Positions 49,999 to 62,280 of a DNA stretch of 64,000 nucleotides are shown here, piece after piece (within the stretch, counting starts at the first letter, position 1; each line of letters begins with the position of its first letter). This stretch comes from Proteles cristata cristata. Lineage: Eukaryota > Chordata > Mammalia > Carnivora > Hyaenidae. The notes under the pieces were generated by a model, which worked only from the letters and a program-made list of their open reading frames with translations, did not search any database and was not told the DNA's origin. The position numbers were made by a program, and so were the translations under genes. Location of the stretch: the NCBI GenBank assembly GCA_017311185.1, contig JAESUZ010002684.1:961893-1025892 (forward strand), read 5' to 3'.

Positions 49999-50635
49999 TC
50001 CCCTCCCCCGCCCCCCGGTTCTATCACCACATAGTTTTTGTTTTGTTTTGTTTATTAGCTATTTTAGCTGAATCTTTTTAGCTATTGACGGAATAGATAC
50101 AAACATCTTACTTGATCTCTTGTGCTTTGAGAGAATAAAAGACTTAATTTTTTGTTTGAAAACTGATGGTGCCACTGAGAGTTCTAGGGAATTCAATGAA
50201 ATTTAGTAAAGGAAAATAAAATTAGTTCGGCTGTTAGTGTCTTTTAGCTGCTCCTAGATGTTAGCAAATGTTAGTTCAGAATTGTCATCGAGTCTTTGCT
50301 CCATATTTTTGTTTTCCATGGGTTTGCCTTGGTGCTCCAGTATTACCTGATTGGATACATTTTATGCTGTGTTTGTTTTTGAACAGCATTACTTAATTAA
50401 ACTGTATTTTGGATTTGCTTTATAAGTTCTTCACCAAACCTTATATGGGAGTATATAAGTGAAAATCAATATAAGCTGGTGAGAAAAAAATAGTTTACTG
50501 AATCTTTTCTTTGCCTGGGGGCTACTAGATGTCCCCCCATAGGGTGAGATGATGAAAGCCCCCATAAACCAAACTTCTTCATAGTTTGTATCATAAAAGT
50601 AATAGTTATTTTCTACTTTTTAAATATAAAGTTAG
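49999..50635 (+). other. PRKG1: intron, single-copy
   Basis: A short TTTTG run (50036-50052) and nothing else recognised. Confidence 0.5.
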
Positions 50636-50841
50636 AGGGGCGTCTGGATGACTCAGTCAGTTAAGCATCCGACTTCAGCTCAGGTCATGATCTCGCAATT
50701 TGTGAGTTCGAGCCCCGCATTGGGCTCTGTGCTGGCAGCTCAGAGCCTGGAGCCTGCTTCAGGCTCTGTGTCTCCTTCTCTCTCTGCCCCTCCCTCACTT
50801 GTGCTCTGTCTCTCAAAAATATATAAATGTAAAAAAAAATT
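50636..50841 (+). mobile_element. SINEC felid SINE
   Basis: GGGGCGTCTGGATGACTCAGTCAGTTAAGCATCCGAC, GAGTTCGAGCCCCGCATTGGGCTCTGTGCTGGCAGCTCAGAGCCTGGAGCC, CTCTGCCCCTCCCTCACTTGTGCTC and CAAAAATATATAAATG(A)n. AATATAAAGTTA at 50623-50634 recurs as AATATAAAATTA at 50842-50853, a target duplication with one change. Confidence 0.95.
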
Positions 50842-50853
50842 AATATAAAATTA

Positions 50854-52272
50854 TGTCATAACATTACTAATCTGTCAAATGCCCTGATTTTTGAAACACC
50901 CTCCTTAATGCCTCTTTGTTCTAACACTGGCAGCCATTCTTAAGCACTCTTGCTCCTCACTCTAAAACTTTGTCCTGTGGTTTCCACCTTGAGTGCTGGG
51001 TCTCTTTTCACCAAATCCAAAGCTCCTCTCAAAGCCTAGGATTTTGCTTCTACGAAAGAACGCAGTTTCTGTGACTATCAAAAGAACCCAAGGACATTCA
51101 AAAGGACTAAGATTAGTTAAAATCTCATTTTTTGTTGTTGTCACTACTCCCTTCTATAAAGATGAAATGATGATAATAAGGCAGACAAACAACTTTGATC
51201 AGACAGCCGCTCATGTTTCAAAGATAAAGACATAAAGTTCCTGTTTCGGACTGCTGTAGGCAATAGATGTAAAGAGTAAAGAAATCCTCTAGGTATTAAA
51301 ACAAATGTCCTCCCCACAAAAACTCTCTATTTTCATATACATGACATACAATTTTTGATTCTGGAGAAAATATAAAGTTAAAGATGAAATCCTTCTTGCT
51401 TTCTTGCTTCCGGATCTGGGTATGTTTCTCTAGCATAAACCAAGCTGCATTGGCAGAATTTAAGAAGCATCCTCAAAGCCACAAAATTCGAACTAGGTGG
51501 CTTCACTCTGTCAAAGATGGTAGTGGGCAATCAGTTATTTGTGCCCTATCTGTCTCACCCACTAGACTTTAAATTCTCTTGTAAAAATATGTCATCATTT
51601 GCTCAGTCAATAGTTTAGTGAATGACCCAATGTTAGAAGACTATAAATTCTTTCCATATATTTTGAAGTAAACCTCCGCACACCTAGCCCAAAGTTCCAG
51701 GGTCTCTACCTTCCTAGTTCTTAGACATGAGCATCAACTCCGAGGCAGCTTGTTGGAATGGATGCCCATTAGCATGGTAGAATTGTTTTCAGAGTTTAAA
51801 ATTGTCTTGCCTTTGCTTTGATTTAGTCTTAGCAAAAATCACAGAGAAAAATGAGAATTGTTGAAAATCCATTGCTCTTTTCCCTCGATAGGATACATTT
51901 TTCTGCATAGTGTCTTCTAAATAGTTGCTGCAAGAGTACAAAGGAACTCTTCTTTAAATAAATGGTTGGGTATTGTCAGAGTCTATTAACTATCAGTGGA
52001 AGCACCTTTCAACAGAGAAACCCAATGGTGGTATCAGTGAGATATTAGGAGGGTCTTAGGACAACTTAACACAGAGTTGAAGTAAGAATGTTTGCCTCTC
52101 ACAGTTCTGATAAGAATAGAGAGGCAGGGACCCATGGCGAACAGCCCAGAACAAGTAGTAATCGTACATATTGCCAGGCAGGCAAAGATGATAATCGCAA
52201 ACCGTAACATACTTGCTAGCGAACTGGACTAAGAACCTACATTTGAATCACGACATGTGATTGAGTTCTTAC
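50854..52272 (+). other. PRKG1: intron, with a possible L2 end
   Basis: Single-copy except for a short L2-like segment at 51535-51625. No gene recognised. Confidence 0.5.
51535..51625 (+). mobile_element. possible L2 3' end
   Basis: CTATCTGTCTCACCCACTAGACTTTAAATTCTCTTGTAAAAATATG...GCTCAGTCAATAGTTTAGTGAATGA resembles the conserved end of L2 (CCCACTAGACTGTGAGCTCC ... TCAATAAATGTTTGTTGAATGA). Short, so uncertain. Confidence 0.5.
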
Positions 52273-52282
52273 CTGACGTGTT

Positions 52283-52483
52283 CGCTTTTTCTTTTTATTA
52301 TTTTTAATATTTATTTATTTTTGAGAGAGAACACATACAGGAGGGGCAGAGAGAGAGGGAAAGAGAGAATCCCAAGCAGGCTCTGCACTGATAGTGCAGG
52401 ACTTGATCCCTTGAGCCATGGGATCATGACCTGAGCCGAAATCCAGAGTTGGATGCTCAGCCAACTGAACCACCCAGGTGCCC
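52283..52483 (-). mobile_element. SINEC SINE, antisense, with target duplication
   Basis: CTTTTTATTATTTTTAATATTTATTTATTTTTGAGAGAGAACACATACAGGAGGGGC, CTGCACTGATAGTGCAGG, GGATCATGACCTGAGCCG, and CAACTGAACCACCCAGGTGCCCC. CTGACGTGTT at 52273-52282 and CTGATGTGTT at 52484-52493 form the duplication. The GGGGC..GAGCCC centre is shortened. Confidence 0.95.
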
Positions 52484-53062
52484 CTGATGTGTTTTTTTTT
52501 ATAAAGTCTAAAACCAGTAGACTTCAAGACAATGCATGCCTTTAATATGTTTCTATTAATGGTGTTTGCAATTAGAAAAAAAAATTACAGGTTTCAGTTT
52601 TATAATAAAATTATACTTCTGTGAAGCTATTTGTAATTAGCCATTTCTGAGGAAGAATAAGCAGATGATGGATTCCCATTACTCTTGAGAAATCAGGCAA
52701 TGTGACACAGGTTTCACTCTGAGATCACTTGGCAAAATGTACTGTCTGTTTTGCCAAAAGTCAGGCTATATCATGAGTGTGGGTGAAGGTTTTTTTTTTT
52801 TTAATTTGTCTTACCAAATTAAAATCAAATGTTCAGATCCACAGAATGTACAGATGTTGTGTCTGAATCTTTTATATTGGCTTTGAACTTGAACACTAAT
52901 TCTAGGATTTTTTTTTTACAGCCTCATTTCAGATTTGGATTAATCCATGAGGAAAACTATCTTTCCAACTAGGACATTAACATCAAGGGAAGATGTTATC
53001 ACAAGGTTTATGAAAGAAATAAGGAAATGGGCTCCAACTAATATTTCAAAACTGAAAAAGGG

Positions 53063-53275
53063 TGGGGTGCCTGGGTGGCTTAGTCGGTTAAGCGTCCGAC
53101 TTTCGCTTAGGTCATGATCTCGCGGTTCGTGGGTTCGAGCCCCGCGTCGGGCTCTGTGCTGACTGCCAGCTCAGAGCCTGGAGCCTGCTTCAGATTCTGT
53201 GTCTCCCTCTCTCTCTGACCCTCCCCTGCTCGCGCTGTCTCTCTCTCTCCTAGAAATAAATAAAACATAAAAAAA
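53063..53275 (+). mobile_element. SINEC felid SINE, youngest subfamily, 15-bp target duplication
   Basis: Nearly consensus from TGGGGTGCCTGGGTGGCTTAGTCGG to CTCTCCTAGAAATAAATAAAACAT(A)n. The tRNA-type internal promoter is well kept: A box TGGCTTAGTCGG at 53077-53088 and B box GGTTCGAGCCC at 53132-53142. AAAACTGAAAAAGGG is repeated exactly at 53048-53062 and 53276-53290. The body carries the ACTGCCAGCTC and CCTAGAAATAAATAAAAC marks shared with the copies at 1 and 43863. Confidence 0.97.
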
Positions 53276-55738
53276 AAAACTGAAAAAGGGACTAATTTAT
53301 ATATTATTGTCTCCATTTCCAATGGGGCTATCACATGCCTGAGGTATAAAATGCTAAGTGCTGATTCTCTCAAAATGACACTGATTTATTCTCAGAATAA
53401 AAAGAAAGTCAAAACATTAATGTGAGGCTTGAGCAAGGTTGTTAAAGTGTCCTCGGTAAGATGGCAAATATATACTTAGCTAGCTTAAGACCATGTACTT
53501 TGGCCAACATGAAGTATGGAAGGAAAAGTAATGGCTTTGCCTTAAAAGTGTTATAGGTATGACTCAGAATAGTTGTTCCTTTATGTACCCAATTCGGAGT
53601 CCGTGTGGCCAATTTGATCAAATTCGGAAGAACCCATTTATAGAACACACAGATGTCAAGCTGTTTTGTGAAAATTAAGGCTTAATGCATTTTTAAGTTA
53701 GGCGTGAGATACTTCACATTTATATTCATCAATCTATGTAAACGTCTACTGTGACTGTATACAGTAAGTTCTGAACAGAACATCTTGTTTGTTGCATTTG
53801 GTACTTGAGGTGCGCTGATAGAACTTACAGGGATGGAGAAAGGGATATTCTTCTCTTGGGACTGGGAATGCTCCAAGAGTACTCTGCCCTGCTGAAGTTT
53901 CATCCCAGGACTGACTAAATAGATGCATAGAATCTGGGCCAGGGTGGAGGCTTACTTTCTAGGTGTTTTCTTTATACGATCAGATCAGAGGCAAATATCT
54001 GATCTTCTTAGAAATTAAATCAGAGCCACTTTGGGATTATGTGTAATTGGGTTGCAGACAGAATAGTTCTGAGTTAGACTCTGTTAAACATGTCACTGAG
54101 AGTTAATCTGCAGAAGTATGTGATCGAAACAGAAGACCGTTAGTCTCAGCTGTCTGTGAAGAGTTTTAGAATCCCCCTTGGGCCCTATTTTAATGGCAGT
54201 GTGCACAGAACTGGCTGTCTTTTTCACAAAATAGAGAAGTAGAAAGCATTTGGTGCCCTGGGCTTGAGAGGATGTGATTTTTTTTTTTGCCCCAGAGTGC
54301 TCAATGGAGTCAGCCTTGACCGGAAATACCATGTGTTCAGACCATTGATGGTGATGATCTTGACCCAAGTTGTCTATTTTCTCTGGCCTCTCTTTTTTTT
54401 CTACGAGTGTTGTGATTGGTGATCGTGCTCACAATTATAAGTCTCATTTGTTGAGTGCTGACTGTGTTCTGTGGTTATAAAACCATATTAACTTCTTCCA
54501 GTTGTGGGATTTTCTTTGGAGCCACATTCTGCTTTGTTGTTTCCTAACAAATATGTAGATGTCCTAACTCGAGGCTCTTTCCAAAAATAAGCTCTTTTCA
54601 ATTGAACTAGAATTCAATGTGCCCTTCAATCTCGACTGATTCCTGTCTATTTTTGGCAAAGTGAGGTCAGTAGAGTTAAATGGAGCTATTGTTTTTCATC
54701 ACAGTGGGCCATTTGCTTGTATTTGAAAACATGGTCTTAAAAGAGCATTTGAGGGAGAGACATCTCCAGGACTTGTCGATCGGCTGCGAGTTGTAAGGAC
54801 GTTTACTTTCTTTTCTCTTGGTTCTCCACACGAGATGCCTATATTCTCTGCAGAAATACTGATGTAGTGCTTGGAAAGGAATCCAGCACCCATGGAGCTT
54901 ACAGTTTAGAGAAGAACCCAGCTTTCTCTGTCATGCCTTCATGTGACACTTTGAGTAACATGTAGAAAAATATTATAGGAAAAAATAAAAATCCTTGGGT
55001 TCTGGGTTTTATCTGAATGCATCTGATAAGCAGAATCAGTAGGCATCTACTTGTCCTTTTTACCTCTTGAATCTGGTTCTGGATGGTATGGGTAAACCAT
55101 GCCAGGTCTTGAAGGACTTGGCTTTAGCCATGGGAAGCTGAGAGTTTGGATCCTTGGGGTGCTTCTTTACAGTTGAATATTTGGAGGGCCTTGTAGGTGC
55201 TCAGTGCTATGCTGAGAACAAAGGGCATGCAGATGATGAAGACAGTTCCTAGTTTTGATGAAACCAAAGTCCAAGTTATCTGGCCACTGCAAAGATGCCC
55301 TACTTTATAGACTTCGAGAAAATACAGAAATACTTCATGTTGACTTGTAGAAATAACCACAGGAGAACAATACAGAGCCATTATTCAAAGAATAAGATTT
55401 GGTTGCAAATAGAATAATGTAGCGATGCTCAGGTCCAGCAGAAGAAGTAGATTTGTTCCTCTGGAAGTTCCACGAGAAGGCACGATCTGTCAGCTGAATT
55501 TTTAATATTGTGCTTTAGCACTTTAAGTTGGAGAATGACCAAGACCAGGGTCTTGTGGGCCCTGGTCAAACCACAAGTATGTTCTTTAGGTAAAGTGAAA
55601 GCTAGTAGGTTCTCTTATCCCTGCAAGATTTTTGTTGAATTGTTAAGTGTGTTAACCGGTCGAGAAAGCACAGAAAGTAATGAAAGTACTATGATTGAGC
55701 CAGGGCTTTGTTCTCTTAAGGCTGTTCCTCGAGGTTTT

Positions 55739-55905
55739 TTATTTTTTATTTATTATATGTAATGAAAATATAAGATACAGAAATATATCATATGTATGAT
55801 TATATGATATATAAAAATATGTAATTTATAAAAATATCTAATCTATAAAAATATATGATGTGTAATGCATAATATATATAATATATACAATATCTAACAT
55901 ATAAT
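55739..55905. repeat. AT-rich low-complexity tract
   Basis: Almost pure A/T with irregular repeats of ATATATGAT, TATAAAAATAT and ATAATATATA. It lacks a fixed unit, so it is low complexity rather than a microsatellite. Confidence 0.85.
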
Positions 55906-56479
55906 ATCAGGACACAGGAGGCATAAGGCTTCTTTCCCCTATGGGGCTAGACCTTCATTAGAGGAAGCCAGCCGCCATCATGTTCCACAAAGTTCTGACT
56001 TTTAAAAGGGACAGTGATCAGTAGTTAACAATATTGCAACAACGGTTTTATATACTTCTGCAGGTGAGGCAGCCCTGTTTCATGTAAGACAACCCAAATA
56101 CATCTAAATCCAGGGTGGATTTCCTTTGGGAGCCGGGGCAGAGCTCAGAGAAGGGAAGGGGTCAGTGCAGGCAGTGGGCGGAGATGCTTGAGCATCCTTC
56201 AAGAAGAGGGAGGCAACCAGCCATCAGCTCACATGGAGCTTTCTCACTATGGTTGAAACAGAAGAAGGCGTGTTTCTGGAAGTATCGACCTATGCATATT
56301 TGTGTGGGAACAAGCTGGTGCCCCTTCCTGGCTGATACAACCCTGCTTTCAGGAATGAGGTCTGAAGAGTGGCTTTCAAATCAGTCTGTGCTCCCTGGGT
56401 TAGACACTTTAGTGCAGTACGCACACCGCCCCTCCATATGCTGTTATTCTGAGGGTCATGGGACCTGTCCCTGGAATAG

Positions 56480-56700
56480 TCTGGACTTTGGAGTAGGACA
56501 CAGAGGTCTGGGTTTTAATCCTGGCAGTACAACTACAAGCTCTGAGACCTTGGACACATGTTGAACTCTGGCCCTCAGTTTGTAAAATGGAGACACGAAT
56601 ACAACACCATGTTACTTGTAAGAGTTAAACAAAACTGCAAACACCAAGCCATCAGTGCAGGCCCTGGCCCCAAATAAACACTCCCTAAATTTTCATTAGA
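56480..56700 (+). mobile_element. MIR fossil
   Basis: GACTTTGGAGTAGGACACAGAGGTCTGGGTTTTAATCCTGGCAGTAC...CTCTGAGACCTTGGACACATG...CTCAGTTTGTAAAATGGAGACACGAATACAACACCATG...AAATAAACACTC is a complete sense MIR. Confidence 0.87.
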
Positions 56701-57653
56701 AATGTTAACACTCTGGACAACGTCTGTGCCTGTGGGACTTTATTAACATTGGATTGACAACATTTCAAAAGATGCCCCTATTTTTAAATAGTAGAAAGAG
56801 GGACAATGAAAACCTGAATATATAGTAGTGTCACAGAGATAGGTTTTCTTACCATCTCACCATTTCATTCTGTAATATTTCCCTCTGTCCTCAGAACTTG
56901 ACATTTTTTTGCATCTTGCAGTTTTAACCATTTTGTATACGAAGAGTTCTTCATTAAACACAATATGGAAACTGGTTACTATGTTCAGTATACTCTGGAG
57001 CCTAGATTCACCCAATTTTACTCAAGACTAGTACCTTCCTGTATTAACTTTCCTTCAATAAGAGGATGGACGTCACTGTATGTCAGAGTTCTGGAAAGCT
57101 CTATCTTTCATATTGAGTACAATCAGCATCCTTTATTTGACTGCAAGTTATTAAAAGCAGGATGAGTAAAACTTTGTTCTTCTATCCTTGCACTTTAAAT
57201 AAGATGAAAAGCCTGTGTGTTCCTGAGCACTTAAATGATTTGTATTCATTATCTTTGCTCTAGATGTTTGTCATGATGCTCACACTTCCTCCTTGACCTC
57301 TCCCCAAATGTGCCTCTGTACTATTTGAACATAATCAGTCTTTAATCACTGTGGAAGAGTTTATTTTATTATTTTATTTAATTTTTATTTTATTTTTGCG
57401 GGGGGAAGAGTTTAAAAAGGTGTTTCAAGGACAAGTCATCAAGGCAGGGAATGGTCTCATCTTCTCCTTCCCTTGGGCTGCTGGGCATTGGGCTATCATT
57501 TCAAATTGTAGACATCATCACTTAACCTGAGGCTCATGGAAGACTCGAATGCCTTACACGATGTGTTCACGCCTTACGGATGCCTTGATCTCATTGCCTG
57601 GCTCCGCAGCGATACCTCATTGGCCATTTTTCATTTCAATTTAAAGTCTAGTC

Positions 57654-57847
57654 AGGGTGACTGGGTGGCTCAGTCAGTTAAGCATCTGACTCTCAGTTTT
57701 GGCTCAGGTCGTGATCTCACAGTTCATGGGATCGAGCCCCACATTGGGTTCTGCACTGATAGTGCAGAGCCTACTTGGGATTCTCTCTCTCTTTCTGCCC
57801 CTCCCATGCTCGTGCTCACTCTATTTCTCAAAATAAAAAAGCATTAA
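57654..57847 (+). mobile_element. SINEC SINE
   Basis: AGGGTGACTGGGTGGCTCAGTCAGTTAAGCATCTGAC, GGGATCGAGCCCCACATTGGGTTCTGCACTGATAGTGCAGAGCCTACTTGGGATTC, CTGCCCCTCCCATGCTCGTGCTC and CTCAAAATAAAAAAGCATT. It is directly followed by an ancient L1 end. Confidence 0.94.
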
Positions 57848-57856
57848 ATGATTTTT

Positions 57857-58130
57857 TAACGTTATACTTGACATACAGTGTTATGTTGGTTTCCAGTGTA
57901 CAGCATAGTGAGGGGACAGCTCTACATTGTACAGCGTAGTTCCCATCTGACATCTGTAGCCTGACTGTGATAGTATTGACTACATTGCTCTCCTGTGCTG
58001 GTCATCCTCACATCTATTTTATAACAGAAAGCTTGTACTGCTTTCTCTCTTCACCTATTTTACTGTTTTACTCTCATCCTTTTAACCTTTGCCTTTTTTT
58101 TTTTTTACTCTGTTATCAATACTTTCCTTA
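57857..58130 (-). mobile_element. ancient L1 3' end (L1MA/L1MB type), antisense
   Basis: TTTTTTAACGTTATACTTGACATACAGTGTTATGTTGGTTTCCAGTGTACAGCATAGTGA, CTACATTGTACAGC and CATCTATTTTATAACAGAAAGCTTGTACTGC...CTTCACCTATTT are landmarks of the reverse strand of old L1MA/MB 3' UTRs. The middle of the consensus is shortened. Confidence 0.78.
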
Positions 58131-58837
58131 CCTCTGCCTCATCAATATGTCATGATAACTGCTGCTGTGCATGTGCACGCACACAGGCCTGTGTTTGCAG
58201 GTACTCTGAGTGCCCTTCTACCACCTACTGATCCTGCCTCGAGTTAAAACTTAAGGACAAATGATTGGCTTGGCAAATGTTCTTGGGGTCACCTTGAGTG
58301 ACAGACTACACCCTGTGGCCAGGTCTCCATTGGGTGTCCGCCCCTTGTCCAGTCTTCTGTCGCCCGAGTGGTGGAGTCAACTGGTACAGAGCACATGAAT
58401 AAAAGATCCTATGACTGTAAAACAGAGTGTGCATACAGCCAGTACTTGGGATAAGTTTAGGATCTGTGAGAATTAACTGGAAGGCACTTTCAAAGCCTTC
58501 CAGGATAATAATCACAATATATGATAGAAAATAAGCATAAGAAAGATTTCGATGAGAGGCACTTGGAGAAAGAAAGATATTTGGTGTATTATAATTGGAT
58601 TCTAAATTATCTGATGGAATTACCATGCAATTTCACATAATTATCTCACTTCAACATAGGGGCCAAATACACTTGTCCATGGTCTCCATTATTCATTTTG
58701 AGTGTGAAAATGGGCAGCGGGAAAGTAAGCTCATTAGTGCAAGCTGAATAATTTTCCCTAGAATTTTTGATAGTATGCATCATTTTGGACACACAGAATA
58801 TCTGTTTTTTCCTTTTCATTGTATTCCTTCATAAAAA
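58131..58837 (+). other. PRKG1: intron, single-copy
   Basis: No gene or repeat recognised. The 106-codon - strand frame at 58306-58626 lacks similarity. Confidence 0.5.
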
Positions 58838-58848
58838 ATGTGCTAATG

Positions 58849-59060
58849 GGGGGCTTGTGGGTGGCCTAGTTGGCTAAGCGTCCGACTTCAGCTCAGGTCA
58901 TGATCTCACGCTTCGTGGGTTTGAGCCCCACGTTGGGCTCTGTACTGATGCTCAGAGCCTGGAGCCTGCTTTGGATTTCTGTGTCTTTCATTCTGTCTGC
59001 TCCTCTAGTGCTCGTGCTCTGTCTCTCTCTCAAAAATAAATAAAACATTAAAATTTTTTT
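58849..59060 (+). mobile_element. SINEC felid SINE with 11-bp target duplication
   Basis: GGGGGCTTGTGGGTGGCCTAGTTGGCTAAGCGTCCGAC, GGGTTTGAGCCCCACGTTGGGCTCTGTACTGATGCTCAGAGCCTGGAGCC, a short CT region and CTCAAAAATAAATAAAACATT(A)n. ATGTGCTAATG is repeated exactly at 58838-58848 and 59061-59071. Confidence 0.95.
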
Positions 59061-59071
59061 ATGTGCTAATG

Positions 59072-62042
59072 ACTTTTTTTTTTCCTAGATTCCATCAGGT
59101 TTAGCAGTTACTACTTTTACCATTTGTGCCAGATTTTTTTGTTTTGTTTTGTTTTATTGTTTCCTTGCTACTTAGAGACTATATGTACTTGGGTTTAGTT
59201 TTTCCTCAGTATTGACTTTCTCTTGACATCATCTGAGAAATCGAACCGGCCTGCATTCCTGGGAAGAGTTGAGATTTGAAGAAAGGTTCATATTTCTAGC
59301 TTCATCTTGGCAGTCCAGCAGCACTTGCCACAGCGAGTGCAAGGGAACAGGTCACTTGTGTGTAATGCCACTCTGCAAAGTCTCCTGGGACCACCCTTCA
59401 TTTGTGTTGTTGTCCTGAACACATTCTGTGTTTGCTCATCACTTGGATTGAGGGTCAGTGTACAGAAAGCCTTGGGATATGCAGTAAATATGGCTTAGAT
59501 ATCCAAAAACTGGTTCAGATTCCAGAACCCGGAATGTGGTACCAGCTTCTCCTAACATCCAGGCTTGCGTGGAGCTCATTAGGATCTGCAGGAACTTCAT
59601 CAAAGCGGACAGCATTAGAAGGGGTCTGAATACCCTTCAGGGTGGCTCACCCCACCTACTGGGAGAAGATCTCTCCATTTATTGTGTTGCACTCCTTACC
59701 TGGGACCCAGGTTCTTGCGGACCATCTTCCCCCATAGCGAGCATGGGGTCTTGGGAATGGAAAGCTTGTGCTGATATTTGAGATTTCTTGCCCTGTGCTT
59801 CCCTGGGAATCTCTGCTTTGTTCATTCCTATTGTCACTGTGTTTGCACTGGCTCCTTGTCATTTCCCAGCTCAGTGAAATGTTCAGGATACCTAACATAG
59901 TACTTGTTATTTGACAAAAAGGCTTGGCATTCATCCAGAACTGCCCTGCTATTAAGCTCTTTGACAAAACTCTCATTCTTTACCTGAGATGGCAGAACAG
60001 AGGACTCTTTATGTGGTGGGTGATTCACCCAATTTTAGTTCCGTTTCCTAAGTTTTGGCTCTTCTTAAAGTTACTGTATCTTGGTCAAATATGGGCACAG
60101 TTGTGGGTTTTTTTTTTTTTCCTTTATAGCAAAAATGTATTTCCTGAACAAGGAGGTATCCATAGGTAGGCTTTGTAGCTGCATAAATTCCTAGGGGTTT
60201 TAGGCAGCCTTTGCTATCATGTGTACTTTTATAAGAAAAGAGTCATAGACTTTATCAAATCCTCAGTATTTGGTGACTCTTAAGACAAATAGAATGAATA
60301 CAAACTATTTATGGGCTTGACTTCTCTTCTAGGCTGTAGAGTAGTCATTGTTAGAGTCCATTTTGTGAAGGAATGAATCTGTACCCAGACATGAAGCCAC
60401 TGTAACTTCATTAGATTGAGTTGAGCAGCCATATTCTCAGGAATCTGTTGCTTCCTTCTGCAGACTAGTAACGTCAGGTACCAGAAGGGTATAGACTCGT
60501 TATCCAGGCCAGTCAGAAGAGTCCTATCCCTAGTGTCAGACAGACACACTTAGAGACCTGCAAGCCCTGGGACATTGTGCTCAGTTTTGCCAAGTTGAAG
60601 CTCTGAGAAGAACAGAGTTTCTATTTGAAACTCAGCCAGGCTACTGAAGATAGTATTTTTCTGCCATTGTCAAGTATATATCTTAAGCTGTTTGCTGATA
60701 CAAGGGAGACCTTTGTGTTTATATACTTAAACTCTTTTGCACCAATCTCCTGGGGTTTGGAAATTGCACAGTATTTGAGGTTGGAAGAACTGAAATCCAT
60801 TTCATCTTTACTAATTTGCTGACGGTGTGACCTTGGGTGAATCACATAAGGTCTCCCTGAGTTTTAATTTCTTCATCTGTAGAATGGGACTAATGACACT
60901 CTTTAAATCCCATGATTGTTCTGATCATCAGTGAAATCATGCGTATGATTTATAAAATGTTTTACTGAGTTATCAATAGCAGATGTTTTATGCAGTTCAC
61001 GATGATTCGTCAAGTCTAGAGATTGGTATTGAATTGTGAGTCTGTGTCCTCCTTCTTCAACTGGCAGGCTAAATGACTATGCTATGTTTGCTCATTTCCA
61101 GCCCCCTGCAGCGTGGCTCATAAATCAGCTTCAGAATTATATACATATTTCTGTTTTTCAGAGATGGGTGCATTTGAAATCCAGTAGCTAGAAATTCCTC
61201 TCTGAGACAGAAATGGATTTTTAGAGAAGAGAGCTCCTCATTTCAGCTGCTCCCCATTCTTTTTCAATCTCCGTTTCTAGAGTCTTTAACTTCTGGCACA
61301 TCACATGTGGGTATTACCGTATTCTTGTGTCCTTTTCTAGGGAGAAGGGAGGAGAGAATTACCCAGCCATGTTCCAGGCTGAGCGCTTTTCCTGAATGTT
61401 CTTTTCTACCCTCACTCTGCCACCTTACCCCCCACTGCTCCCATAGAACCCTGGATTTTCTCTTCTCTCAGTTCCTTCCCTTTAGAAATAAAATGAAGAA
61501 GAATAAGAAAACCAAAACAAAAGCAGAACATGTACCGTAAGGCCCACTCATCTTGTGAAAGTTGAATGAGATAATTTTGGAGACAACATTAAAAAAAAAA
61601 AAAGCCTTATTCAAGAGCCTTGTTTGCTTGCATGTTTTGGGGAACATGAGAGGCTGGTCATAGTGTAGGCTCAAGACAGCTGCACCATCATGTCTGTCCT
61701 ATCACTGTGAGGCTACAGTTGACATGAGTTTCTGAACCTGCCGAGTCCCAGTGTGCTGAGCAGTAACAAGACATTGGCCAACTCCTTAGCCACCCTTAGA
61801 TTCATCCGATTCTGGGCCTCTGTCCTCATGCAGCTATTAGGAAGAAAATAAAGGTGGACCTGGTTCATCACCTGAGACCCCATGTGTCCCCTAACCCTTG
61901 ACCTCTTCCACATGTGGATGGAAATATTACCAAGGAAGAAATGTTTGTGGAGCCCCTGAAAAAGAGCTGTACATTGTTTAGTGTTGATTGTAAAGTGGTG
62001 GCTAAACAAGAAGAAAGCCCTCACTGAGCAATGCTTAGGGGT
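59072..62042 (+). other. PRKG1: intron with one MIR
   Basis: TTTTG units at 59140-59157 and T runs at 59073 and 60108-60120. The MIR at 60800 is listed separately. Overlapping frames at 59307-59976 were examined and have no recognisable protein content. Confidence 0.5.
60800..60965 (+). mobile_element. MIR fossil
   Basis: TTACTAATTTGCTGACGGTGTGACCTTGGGTGAATCACATAAGGTCTCCCTGAGTTTTAATTTCTTCATCTGTAGAATGGGACTAATGACAC...TGTTCTGATCATCAGTGAAAT is the well-kept centre of a sense MIR. Confidence 0.87.
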
Positions 62043-62280
62043 TTTTTTTAATTTATTATTTTTGAGAGAGAGAGGGAGAGACTGGGGAAGGGGAGAGAGA
62101 GAGAGAGAGAGAATGAACAAACATGAGTTGGAAGGGGTAGAGACAGAGGGAGAGAGAGAATCCCATGCACTCTGTGCCATCAGTGTGGAGCCAGACACGG
62201 GGCCCAAACCCATGAACTGTGAGATCATGACCTGAGCTGAAGTCTATCACTTAACCTGACTGAGCCTCCACAGGCACCCC
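62043..62280 (-). mobile_element. SINEC SINE, antisense, with two GA tracts
   Basis: TTTTTTTAATTTATTATTTTTGAGAGAGAGAGGGAG, GA tracts at 62063-62080 and 62091-62112, TCTGTGCCATCAGTGTGGAGCC, GAACTGTGAGATCATGACCTGAGCTG, and a head complement with small insertions, GACTGAGCCTCCACAGGCACCCC. Confidence 0.93.

Larger units (their letters stand above)
53291..57653 (+). other. PRKG1: intron, SINE-free 4.4 kb
   Basis: Contains an AT-rich patch at 55739-55905 and a MIR at 56480-56700. The 149-codon + frame at 56115-56564 runs into the MIR and is not considered a gene. A brief MIR-like start (CTCATTTGTTGAGTGCTGACTGTG) lies near 54447. Confidence 0.5.

Noticed and set aside
53063..53142. tRNA-like sequence with A and B boxes as a tRNA gene
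   Set aside because: The same head recurs in some thirty SINEs, each followed by the SINE body, and there is no complete cloverleaf ending in an acceptor stem.
56115..56564. 149-codon open frame on the + strand
   Set aside because: The C-terminal part is a MIR and the rest has no recognisable motif. One ATG-initiated frame of this size is expected by chance in 64 kb.
61713..62228. 171-codon open frame on the - strand
   Set aside because: Its first third is the SINE at 62043-62280 read as protein (Ser/Leu-rich from CT repeats). The remainder has no similarity or domain.
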